DNA from: Ichthyophis bannanicus
Taxonomy: Eukaryota > Chordata > Amphibia > Gymnophiona > Ichthyophiidae
Length of the DNA: 64,000 nt
Reading direction: 5' to 3'
NCBI GenBank assembly: GCA_033557465.1
Contig: CM066031.1
Location: 1,670,780,800-1,670,844,799 of the forward strand
Shown here: piece after piece, positions 52,460 to 62,061 of the stretch
How positions within the stretch are numbered: the first letter of the stretch is position 1
Layout: each line of letters starts with the position of its first letter
Position numbers and translations under genes: made by a program
The notes under the pieces: generated by a model
Seen by the model: the letters and a program-made list of their open reading frames with translations, nothing else
What the model was told of the DNA's origin: nothing
Databases searched by the model: none

Positions 52460-54388
52460 ATGGCCTCCAGTGGTTTTAAAAAGTGTGATCGTTGTAAGAA
52501 GCTCATGTCTCTTACCGACACACACGACTGCTGCCTGCTTTGCCTTGGGCCAGACCATGATCCCAAGGTCTGTGTCCCATGTGGAAAGATGTCCACCAAG
52601 GCACTCAGAAGCCGGCAGCATCAGAAGGAGAGAATTTTTTCTGACTCTGCCTCCGGACGAGCCCGGACCTCGTCATAGGCCTTGACGTCTCGGGAGTCTG
52701 ACCCTGAGCTTCGTCGGGGTTCTTCTGAAAGGGGGTCCCCCAGTCGGGAGCATAAGAGGAAGAGGAAGCTCGTGAAGGCGTCGTCAGAGGATACCCCTGG
52801 TTCCTCGAGGGCCAGGTCCCGGACCCCTGACCGCCGCCCTGGGCCTTTGGAGCTGGAGAAGCCGCCTAAGGTGCCTCGTATAGAGCCGGAGTCCGTCGAG
52901 CACGTAAGTCCTGTTGTCCTCGAGGACTCTCCTCCCAGGTAGCCGACGTCGGGCCCGGTGCTGCTGGGGCCCGAGTCGGTGGCTGCTGAGTCTCCTGAGC
53001 TTGGACTCAGGCTTGACAGCCTTGGATTGCAGACTGTCTGCCTTCATGGATCAGCAACGGGTGCTGATGGCCAGCTTGGCTGGTGCATCTGCCCCGACCA
53101 CCGGGATGTCGACATCTAAGTCGACCCCGGAGACCGAGCCGGTTCTCAAAGCCATGAAGGCCCGAGTCCGGACTCGGTCACGGTCCCCCTTGACCTCCCG
53201 TTTGGGACCGAGGGTGTCGATGCCGATACCCCCGGCGTCGGGGCAGGTGCTACCAGAGCCCGCATGGTCGGAGCCCCTCGACTCTTCCTCGGATGAGTCT
53301 GAGTGGGAGACGGAGGACGAGGAGTCCCCCGATACCTTTCGGACTCGGTGTGTCCCTTTGGACTCACCGCAGTCCGAGCCCCGGAGTAGGTCCCCACCGG
53401 AGGACATCTGATTCTCGGAGTTTGTAAGGGACATGGCCAAGGCTTTGGCTGTTCCTGCGGATCCCGAGGAGGAGCCTCGAGCTGAAGAGCTCGATGCCCT
53501 GCAGTATGACTCTCCCCCGAGGGAGGCCTTTACTGTGCCGGTTCCTCCGATGCTGGAATGGCTCCTCTTCTGTGGGAGGCACCGGCCTTGGCGCTGGTTT
53601 TGAGCAAGCGGCTCGATTCCATGTATCGAGTCCGAAAGAGCCCTGGGTTCCAGAAGGCGCAGCTGCCGCACCATTCTATGGTTGTGGAATCGGCCATGCA
53701 TCATCTGAAGAGCCAGAAGATGCACTCCGTGGTGCCCCTCGGTAGGGAGGCCCGAAGCCTGGATGCCATCGGCAGAAAGTGCTTCCAGGGCTCGATGCTT
53801 GCTTGCCGTGTCCAGTCCTACTAACTGTACTTGGGCATGTACTTGCGGGACCTGGCTAAGGAAATAGCCGGGTTCTCGGCTGGCCTCTCCGGGGAACCTT
53901 TGCAGAGGTTCAAGACCTTGTCCTCGGGGATCCGGGAATGCTCCAAATTCATCTCCCGGGCAGCCTACGATGGCTTCAAGTCTTCGGCCCGAGTAGCGGC
54001 AGCTGGCATCGGTGCTAGACGCCAGGCATGGCTACAGTCATCGGACCTCGAGCCATGGGTACAGGACAAGTTGGTCGATGTCCCCTGCCGGGGTGAAAAC
54101 CTCTTCGGCAAGCCCATGGCCGAAAAGGCCGCTGAGTTCGAGACTGAGACTCTGACAAGGACAAAGTTGTCCAGAAAAACTTCTGCCCCTTCTCATAAGA
54201 AGAAGGGCTCAGGGAAAAAGACCTTTTACGCGAGGAAGTCATCTGCCTACAAACCTTTCCCTCACTATCAGGCCTCCCCAGCTCCCCAGCAGGGTCAGCA
54301 GGCCAAGGGGCAGGGACATGGGCCCCGTAGGCAGAAAGCTCCCAAGCCTCCAGCTCCTGCTCCTACTCAGCAGGGAGGGGTTTTTTGA
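52460..54388 (+). pseudogene. DIRS family 2 copy B Gag, several breaks
   Basis: Starts MASSGFKKCDRCKK at 52460 and, unlike copy A, has Arg instead of a stop at residue 11. CxxC pairs (CCLLCLGPDHDPKVCVPCGK) follow. A stop at 52676 and shifts near 52940, 53410 and 53570 break the middle. A TAA at about 53821 stands where copy A has Gln. The core VDVPCRGENLFGKPMAEKA and the basic tail end at 54388. Confidence 0.82.
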
Positions 54389-54439
54389 CTCCCACTACAT
54401 AGCCTCTCCACCTCTGCTGGCCCATCACAGCACGGGAGG

Positions 54440-56275
54440 TTGGTTGGCCCTGTTTGCCCACCAATGGCCGCTCATCACAGGAGATGCTTGGGTACTGAGC
54501 ATAGTCCAGAAGGGATATCTGCTCCATTTCAATCAGGTACCCCTTCCTACTTTCCAGGGGAGCCTCCAAGGCCTACTCTGCATCAGGAACTCCTTCTCCA
54601 GGAACTGCAAGGTCTTCTTCAAGACAGGGCAGTGGAGCCTGTACCTCCCCACCTTCTGGGGCAGGGCTTCTACTCCAGGTACTTTCTTGTGCCAAAGAGA
54701 ACTGGAGGTCTCCGGCCCATTCTGGACTTGAGAAATCTCAACAAGTTCTTGGAAAAGGAAAAGTTCAAGATGCTTACTCTTGGAACACTGCTGCCCTACC
54801 TCCAGCAGGGAGATTGGCTATGCTCCTTAGATCTGAAGGATGCGTACACTCACATCCTTATTCATCCAAACCACAGAAAATACCTAAGGTTCATGATAGG
54901 AGGAAACCATTTTCAGTACAGAGTACTGCCCTTTGGCCTAACCTCTGCCCCACGGGTCTTCACAAAGTGCCTGACAGTGGTGGCGGCGGCCTACTTGAGA
55001 AACCAGGGTATTTTTGTCTTCCCCTACCTGGACGACTGGCTCATCAGGGGTCAGACTCTCCAGGAGGCCAGGTAAGCCACTCTCCGTACTGTCTCCTTCA
55101 GCAACTAGGCTTTGTCATAAACTTTGTAAAGTCCACTTTGCTCCCCTCTCAGAACCTGGAGTTCATAGGAACACGGTTAGACTCCCTGCACTCAAAAGCT
55201 TACTGGCCAGAAGACAGAGCGGGAAGGTTGATGGACTTGGCCAGCCAGTTTCTAGACAACCCACTGGTTTCTGCCAGACTTTGTTTAAGGCTCCTGGGCC
55301 ACATGGCTTCAACAGTGCATATGACCCTCAATGCCCGCCTGAATATGAGGCCTGCACAGTGGTGTCTCAGGACTCAGTGGAGGCAGGCTACAGGAAGCCT
55401 AAGAGACAAAGTAAGGGTGTCCAAACCCTTCCTGAACTCCCTGCAGTGGTGGCTATAGCCCCCCCCAACCTTCTACAGGGAATTCCTTTTCAGGTACCTG
55501 TTTCCACTGTGGTACTCACAACCGATGCCTCCTTGCAGGGCTGGGGTGCACATTGTCTGGACAAGTGCACACAGGGCCTGTGGTCTCCATGGGAGGCCAC
55601 GTAACAAATCAACCTACTGGAACTCCGGGCGATACGCTTAGCCCTCAAAGTCTTCTCTCACACCCTGGCCCACCAGTCTGTCTTGGTACAGACAGACAAC
55701 CAGGTGGCGATGTTCTATGTAAACAGACAAGGGGGCACGGGGTCCAAGCTCCTGTGTCAGGAGGCACAGGCCCTCTGCTCTTTTGCACTTCGACACAATA
55801 TGCTGCTCAGGGCAGTCTATATTCCTGGCCACGAAAATTTCCTGGCAGACAGATTGAGCAGGGTTCTACAACCTCACGAATGGCAGCTGCACCTTTTGGT
55901 GGTTCAGAACATTTTTCTGAAATGGGGACTTCCATCCATAGACCTCTTTGCCAGTCCCCTGGACCGGCAGCTGCCCCAGTTCTGCTCCAGGCAACCGCAT
56001 CCCACGAGATTCGCAGCGGATGCCTTCCTGATCTCATGGTCCAAGGGCCTTCTGTATGCGTTTCCTCCCACGCCCCTGGTGGCCCGAACCTTGTTCAAGA
56101 TTCTAAAGGACAGGGCCTCGGTCATATTGGTAGCCCCCAGATGGCCGAGGCAGCCCTGGTTCCCGCTTCTGTTACAGCTGGCGGTGGACACCCCATTCCC
56201 TCGGGTTGCAACCCGATCTTCTTTCTCAGGATCAGGGTTCCCTTCTGCACCCCAATCTCAAAACTCTCAATTTGA
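54440..56275 (+). pseudogene. DIRS family 2 copy B RT, RNase H, methylase-like
   Basis: 54440-55075 encodes the RT with GGLRPILDLRNLNKFLEKEK, SLDLKDAYTHILIHP and the catalytic FPYLDDWLI, stopping at a TAA (55073). Further frames carry NLEFIGTRLDSL (to 55458), TTDASLQGWGAHC (to 55604) and, from 55683, QTDNQVAMFYVNRQ, FLADRLSRVLQ, SIDLFASPLDRQLPQF, YAFPPTPLVARTLF (FPP intact, unlike copy A) and LVAPRWPRQPW. A small deletion near 56195 fuses this frame to the recombinase. Confidence 0.87.
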
Positions 56276-56281
56276 TGGCCT

Positions 56282-57336
56282 GGAGGCTGCAAGGGTAGTG
56301 CTGGCTCCCTGGGGCCTGCCTCAGGAAGTTGAAGAGGTGGTCTTGGCCTCTAGGAAGCAATCCACCAGAAAGACCTATGCCCTGAAGTGGAAACGGTTCT
56401 CCTTGTGGTGTGACCAACGCCAGGAGAACCCTTTCGCCTGTCCTGTGCCAGTGGTGTTTCAGTACCTGCTGCACTTGTCTAATCAGGGTCTTAAGTCCAA
56501 TTCTGTTCGGGTACACCTTTCTGCTCTGGCAGCCCACCACTCACTGGTGGAAGGGCACTCTTTATCGGTTCACCCCTTGGTGTCCCGCTTCCTCAGAGGC
56601 TTGCTCTTGCTAAAGCCTCCTCTCCGTCCACCAGCCCCTGAGTGGGAGTTGAATGTGGTCTTGCAGCAGCTTACTCGCCCTCCATTTGAGCCGATGGCTA
56701 CGTGTCCTTTCTGCTTCCTTTCTTGGAAGGCTCTTTTCCTAGTGGCACTGACCTCGGCCAGACGAGTGAGTGAACTTCAAGCCCTGGTCTTTGACAGGCC
56801 ATACACTCGTTTCTATAGGAACAGGGTAGTCCTTAGGACTCATCCTAAGTTCCTCCTGAAGGTAGTCTCCTCTTTCCACCTCAATCAGGAGGTGGTTCCT
56901 CCAACATTCTTCCCTAGGCCCCATGCCAGCCGGGCTGAGGAAGTCCTGCATATCCTGGACTGTAGAAGGGCCTTGTCTTTCTACATTGAGTGTACTAAGG
57001 GTCATAGAAGGGCTACTCAGCTCTTCGTCTCCTTTGACCCAAACAACTTGGGGTTGCCTGTCTCCAAGCGTACCTTGTCCATATGGGTGGCGGACTGTAT
57101 CACCTGGGCTTATAGGGCAGCAGACCCTTCCCTTGCAGGGTCGAGTCACAGCCCACCGTGTCCAGGCAATGGCTGCATCAGTAGCTCATCTCCGTTCTGT
57201 ACCGTTGGCAGACATTTGTAGGGCTGCAACTTGGTCCTCAAGCCAGACCTTTGCAGCCCATTACTGTCTGGAGAGGGAGTCCCGTAGGGACAGTGCTTTT
57301 GGTCAGGCAGTACTCCGGAATCTCTTTGAGGTTTAG
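56282..57336 (+). pseudogene. DIRS family 2 copy B tyrosine recombinase
   Basis: VVLASRKQSTRKTYALKWK, ALTSARRVSELQALVFDRP, HPKFLLKVVSSFHLNQ, then a shift near 57130 and FAAHYCLERESRRDSAFG with the tyrosine. The His-x-x-Arg box is altered: the frame reads TAHRVQAMAASVAH, with Gln at the position after the Arg-Val seen in copy A, while His-Arg is kept. It lacks the start ATG of copy A (GCCTGG against GCATGG). Confidence 0.85.
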
Positions 57337-57469
57337 GCAACTCCTGCCCTCCAGCCCTCTTGTTGGGCTACCGGTGGGATCTCTTCTCAGTAAAATTCTT
57401 TCCCTGATGCCGAGTCCTCACAGAGGGAGCTCTATTTTTCAGCCTGGGTTCCTGGTAGCCCAGAGCTAG

Positions 57470-57590
57470 GGAGTCACCCATATGTGAGGACTGACTTCCT
57501 GCTTGGTCCTGGAGAAAGAGTAGTTACTCACCTGTAACAGGTGTTCTCCAGGAGCAGCAGGACTCAGTCCTCACAACCCTTCCTCCTCCC
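57470..57590 (+). repeat. DIRS family 2 copy B internal complementary region
   Basis: ccatatgtgaggactgacttcc... joined to ...gagtagttactcacctgtaac, the same composite as in copy A (19796-19905). Confidence 0.87.
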
Positions 57591-57654
57591 CTTAGAGTTG
57601 CAGTTGTATATAGTTCTTTTCTGTTTTTTGTGCTGTCTTTTAGCTATGTCATCT

Positions 57655-57842
57655 GACTGAGCAAAATGGCACCTTTGAGCGGGAAGGGGACCGCGCATGC
57701 GTGGGTGTATTCCCAAAGGCTTTCTTAGAAAGCTGGGGAAATGCTCCACATGGGGGCTCCATCGACATCGATGTCACCCATATGTGAGGACTGATTCCTG
57801 CTGCTCCTGGAGAACACCTGTTACAGGTGAGTAACTACTCTT
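57655..57842 (-). repeat. DIRS family 2 copy B right inverted terminal repeat
   Basis: Inverted copy of 52059-52230 plus a 30-base extension ending caggtgagtaactactctt. Confidence 0.87.
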
Positions 57843-59690
57843 TCCGGACATTGATCTCTTTGCTTTCACAGACAATGACAAATTCCTGTGTTTTTGCTCT
57901 CTCAGACCCTACACCACTCTGTTTCCATCAGGAAGCCTTTGCAAATTTCTGTCACGAAAGACTAATATATGCCTTTCCTCCTTTCCCACTCATATCCAGA
58001 ATGCTCCGAAGACACTTCAAGATCAGGCTTCTGAAATACTCATTGCTCCCTAATGGCCCAGACAGATCTTGTTCCAACTGTTTTTCTCTTTGCTAACTGA
58101 TGCGCCCCTGCCACTGTGCTTCCAATCTTCCTTTCTGATTCAACAGAATTGTCATCTGCTCCATCTGAACCTTCCAATTTGCTCCCTAATAGCTTGGATG
58201 TTGAAAGCCTTTTAGCCATACAGCTTCCTGTGTCTGATAATGGACGTAGTGTTATTTGGCCTCCAAGAAAGGTTCCACAAATAAATCTTATGCTTTTAAA
58301 CAGAACCATTTTTTCCATAGGCATGAACTTGGTTGCAATTTCTGCCTACCATGACAAGCTCAAGAGAAAATCTTTCTCATCATTCCTGGGTTGCCAAGTT
58401 TATGCGGGTTTAGAGAATCTCAGACTGCTATTTCAGAAGCCAACACCAGTGTAGGACTTCAACTTAGTCCTGGCAGCACTGGGTAAACCATCCTTCGAGC
58501 CACTGGCCCAAGCATCACTTAAACACCTCTTCTGGAAAACCACTTCAGCATGATGCATCAGTGAGCTCCAAGAGCTAATTCACTATCCTCTGTATATGCA
58601 CCTCTTCGCTGCTGCTTTTGGATCTGAGCGGCTAATTTTCTGCCAGCCTCGTCATGCTCATATTATCCCTCTTCTCAAGTCACTTCATTGGCTCCCTATC
58701 TGTTTCTGCATCCAGTTCAAACTTCTCCTGTTGACCTATAAGTGCATTCGCTCTGCAACTGCTCACTACCTTTCCTCTCTTATCTCTCCCTACACCCCTT
58801 CTTGGGAACTCTGGTCTTCTGGCCAGAGCTTCTATCTGTGCCCTTCTCTTCTACTGCTAACTCCATACTTCGCTCCTTTCACCTTCTTGCTCCTTATGCC
58901 TGGAACAAACTACCTGAGTTTGTACATCAAGTGTCTTCTCTGACCCTTTCAAATCCAGGCTGAAAACTCACCTCTTCACTGCCACTTTTGGATCTTGACT
59001 CACCTGACTCCCTGTGTTTCCTTACCATTCCCCCACGATGTATCCCATGTCTAAGCTACTGTGTTGCCTGTCTTGATTAGATTGTAAACTCTAATGAGCA
59101 GGGACCGTCTTTTACATGTGTCTGTGCAGCACTGTGTAATTCTTGTACCACTATACAAATGTTCAGTAGTAGTAGTAGTAATATGCAGTTCCTGCTAACC
59201 AAAGTTGTTCTTCGCACTCATCCCAAGTTTCCCCTCAAGGTAGTTTTGACTTTCCACTTAAACCAATCAGTAGTTCTGCTGATGTTTTTCCCCAAGCCTC
59301 GTGCTTCAGAGGTGGACTGACTCTTCACTCCTTGGATTGTTGAAAAGCATTACTATACTATCTTCAAGCCACTCAGGACTGTCGCAAGACCTCTCAGCTA
59401 TTTGTGACTTTTAATCCGAACAATCTAGGCCTCACAGCATCCATCACATTTAAATACCAGTCAGAAGACAGTTCCATTTTGGATAAGGTCACCCCACATT
59501 ATCTCAGAGCTGAAGCATCCAAAAATAGCTAATGTGTGCCTCATCTCAACAGAAGATACATGCAGTGCTGCCATGTGGTCAACAATCCATGTATTCACCA
59601 GACATTATTGCCTAGATTCTTCATCCTCATCGGACACTGATTTTGGAGACTCCGTCCTACACAACCTTTTTGCTCTTTAAGATTATAGTT
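57843..59690 (+). pseudogene. DIRS family 3 methylase-like and recombinase remnant
   Basis: 57843-58090 encodes PDIDLFAFTDNDKFLCF and, in other frames, YAFPPFPLISRMLRRH. 58095-58600 holds the recombinase N-terminal part (VAISAYHDKLKRKSFSSF). After the L2-like insert, 59188-59690 holds VVLRTHPKFPLKVVLTFHLNQ and FTRHYCLDSSSSSDTDFGDSVLH, with the catalytic Tyr region recognisable. Many shifts and stops. Confidence 0.72.
58601..59180 (+). mobile_element. L2/CR1-superfamily LINE 3' end
   Basis: Encodes IIPLLKSLHWLPICFCIQFKLLLLTYKC, the C-terminal region typical of L2-like LINEs (compare LHWLPIQGRITFKTLLLTFK at about 43925), then a 3' UTR with gattgtaaactctaatgagcaggg and a (TAG)n end. ATATGCA duplications lie at 58594-58600 and 59181-59187. 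It is a different family from the L2 at 39530. Confidence 0.85.
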
Positions 59691-59837
59691 CCACCTCCCC
59701 TCCCCAAATCCCCCCCCCCCAAAAACAATCTTTTGTCAGGCTGCCACATTTGTTTCAGCATATACTTCTTCCATTCTACTTGGGCGATCCTCCATTCTGG
59801 ACTTGCCATGAAGTGCATCTGTATTTTCCCTGCTTGC

Positions 59838-59905
59838 TCGCAGAGAAAGCATAGTTGCTTACCTGTAATGGAGACTCTCTGTGGACATCAGGAGAATGCA
59901 GCCAC
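59838..59905 (+). repeat. DIRS family 3 internal complementary region
   Basis: gctcgcagagaaagcatagttgcttacctg is the complement of the right end at 60110-60140, preceded by the left-end complement. The stretch 59690-59838 is a C/A-run and short AT-rich DNA with no gene. Confidence 0.65.
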
Positions 59906-59984
59906 ACTTTTCCTACCCACCAGTTCCCCTTAATATTTTTCTTTCTTTTTAACAATTTAAATTGATTGAGGGAAAGCAGAGTGT

Positions 59985-60140
59985 GACATGGCGCAAAACC
60001 ACTTGTGCATGCCCGGTGTAGTAAAAATAAAAAGACTGTTAAGCATGATGGATCAGCTTGCAGACTTCACTATAAAGTATGGTTGCATTTCCCTGCTGTT
60101 CACGGAGAACCCTCTGCTAAGGGTAAGCAACTATGCTTTT
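59985..60140 (-). repeat. DIRS family 3 right inverted terminal repeat
   Basis: gatggatcagcttgcagacttcactataaagtatgg pairs with 21835-21880. It ends gggtaagcaactatgctttt at 60140. Confidence 0.72.
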
Positions 60141-60370
60141 ACTGTAGTATTCGTGCATTCCAGTGCCAAAGAAAAGAAGGCCAGCACTTAATGAAATGCT
60201 TTCATAAGACCAGGGTGCTTAGCTGTTGCTTCAGTGCCCCTTATTTGTCAGTAGACGTGATTGATCTGTATGGAATACTGTGAGGGAGCTCTACTGCCTT
60301 CTAGAGAGAACTCGGGGTATGGGTATGAATGAAAAGAAAATTATTAGCATGTTGAAAATCAACTGGTATA
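60141..60370. other. SPAG1 intron sequence, nothing recognised
   Basis: No ORF, repeat or motif recognised. Confidence 0.5.
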
Positions 60371-60815
60371 TGGGGTCTGCTTACTAAAGCGTGAACGGCT
60401 TTTGCAGCTAACGCCAGGTGATAGTTGCAAAAAGCTGGTGTTAGCTGCTAAAGTCCCATGGTATGTGCAGGGGGCATTCCAAGCATTTCCCCTGCAAATA
60501 CCGCAGAGAAAATGCAGGGATCGCGAGGTGGCATCTTCGTGGATGCAACTAACGCTACCCATTGAGGTAGTAATAGCTGAATCTGCAAAGGCTGCAGAAT
60601 ATGCGGCTACTGTACGATGTCTGCAGTAGCTGCTTGATACTGGAACGCCCATTGTCTGCCCACATCCCACCCATTGAAGCAGCCACCATGTGAAATGAAG
60701 CTACCATGAAAAAAGGCCCATGGTTCCTGCATTTCTCCTGTGTTAGCTATCTTCACGGTGCAACAGTCCGCTTTAGCGCTGCAAAAACAGCTAATGTCCT
60801 TTAGTAAACATCCCT
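60371..60815. mobile_element. MITE-like repeat with short terminal inverted repeats
   Basis: Left end ggggtctgcttactaaagcg, right end (inverted) gggatgtttactaaaggac. The interior is moderately G+C-rich with no transposase. Resembles Harbinger-type MITE ends, but I could not confirm a 3-base duplication. Confidence 0.5.
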
Positions 60816-60834
60816 AAGAACAAGAAAAAGTAGC

Positions 60835-61050
60835 TATTTATTGTTCAATGTTATTGTTAAGACCAATTTGATGTAAATTTGATGTAAATTTGTTCCATGT
60901 TCAGGTGTATATCATGTGGTTATTTATTGTTCACTGTTAATTGTTTGATGCAAACATGTTCTATGTAAACCATTTACTGTTCTTGTTCTATGTAAACCGT
61001 ACTGATCTGAAAAAGCACAGTATATAAAAACAAACAAATAAATAAATAAA
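60835..61050 (+). mobile_element. L2-type LINE 3' tail
   Basis: Ends with gtaaaccgtactgatctgaaaaagcacagtatataaaaac and (AAAT)n, the same tail layout as 44430-44512. Confidence 0.65.
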
Positions 61051-61098
61051 CACTGTATCTAGATATATAGATATATATAGATATAGATATGTAGATAT
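61051..61098. repeat. (ATAGAT)n-type microsatellite
   Basis: Imperfect ATAG/ATAT repeats between an L2 tail and LTR X4. Its last four bases are the duplicated target of X4. Confidence 0.8.
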
Positions 61099-62061
61099 TG
61101 TGGTGATGAGGCTGCGGTTCAGCCCTAGAAAACAGATAAAAAAGAAACTTTTTCTTCTGTGTGGGGGAAGGGCTCAGCTAGACACATGTTTCAAAATGCA
61201 GGTAGTGGAAAAACCCACACTTCCAGAGCTACTAGGCTCAGACCACACCCAGACTCCATGGCAACCCAGAGGAGGGATAGGAGACACCTGTGGGAGGAGC
61301 CAGGAGAGGGAGGACGCTTGTATACATTTAAGCTCACAGAAACACACAGGAACAGGTTCGGGAACAGGCTCGGGAACAGGTTGGAGAACAAGTCCAAGTT
61401 GGGACATGGGAACAGGTTCAGCAGCAGCAGCTGGGACAGAGCCAGGAGCAGGGCTAATCTCACTCCTTCCAAGAGAGAGGAACTGAGGAAGCTAGCTGTA
61501 AGCAAGCTGGAAAGAGAATTCTTAAGCCAAACTGAAGAGGACCAAAGCTTCAGTGGTGGAGAGCAGAGAGAGTCTAGGAACAGACACCGGAGTGATTCCC
61601 AGAGCAGCTCTGATTCTGAGGACGCTACTTCAAAGAAGAGCCGCTGCTGTGAGAGATTTGCAGTCAGGCTTGGAGGTAGGAGGGAAAGACCTGGAGGAGC
61701 TGAAGAATACAGCCAAGATACAGAAATAGCCCTACAGGAATCTGAGGCAGAAGTTTTATATTTTAAGAAGCCTGTCAAGAAGAATGTTCCCAGAAGTAAA
61801 AGGAAACAGAACCTTTAAGTGTTTTATTAAAGGGTAAAAAAGTCTGGTAGGCATACTGAAAACCCAGAGGGGAGACAAAAAGCTCATTGGGAAAAGGTTT
61901 TCAAGCTTTTAAAAGAAATTAGGCCTGAATACTCTGAGCCAGTCTCCAGCCCAGAGATATGTGTTTCTGAGTGTGAAGATATGGAGACTGAATCCTGTGA
62001 AGTGGAACAGGACTCCATTGATTCCTTAATGGAATGCTCCTTGTGTATAGCTTCAGACTAA
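61099..62061 (+). pseudogene. LTR-encoded ORF of X4, two breaks
   Basis: In phase with LTR base 1 (Cys-Gly-Asp-Glu...), interrupted by a TAG at codon 10. It is then open over about 240 codons to 61818 (Arg/Ser/Glu-rich; PSKREELRKLAVSKLEREFL). A further shift or stop region follows. A frame with the conserved end, CEDMETESCEVEQDS then LMECSLCIASD, stops at 62059-62061. Confidence 0.55.

Larger units (their letters stand above)
52059..57842 (+). mobile_element. DIRS family 2, copy B, complete with both termini
   Basis: Same ends as copy A: left ctccaggaccaagcagg at 52059, right ...gtgagtaactactctt at 57842. It lies in the methylase-like part of DIRS family 3 without target duplication. More damaged than copy A. 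Confidence 0.92.
21814..60140 (+). mobile_element. DIRS family 3, old, host of most of the right half
   Basis: The left repeat (about 21814-21960, ggggaaatgcaggcacactttattgtgaag...) and right repeat (about 59985-60140, inverted) match through gggaaatgca...actttat.gtgaag..., with moderate divergence. Between them, in order, lie Gag pieces, RT/RNase H, methylase-like and recombinase pieces of one element, separated by insertions: CR1-C2 (22727-46688), SINE plus mariner (46909-48522), fold-back (48953-49769), SINE/LINE tail (50565-50765), DIRS family 2 copy B (52059-57842) and an L2-like tail (58601-59180). Many stops mark it as the oldest element of the right block. Confidence 0.78.

Noticed and set aside
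55683..57221. A natural pol-recombinase fusion protein in DIRS family-2 copy B
   Set aside because: Copy A has the two frames separate and overlapping. A small deletion near 56195 explains the fusion in copy B, and the frame is later broken at about 57130.
61095..61098. ATAT as proof of LTR X4 integration
   Set aside because: The flank is an AT microsatellite, so the duplication alone proves little. The X4 call rests on its termini and its similarity to X1-X3.
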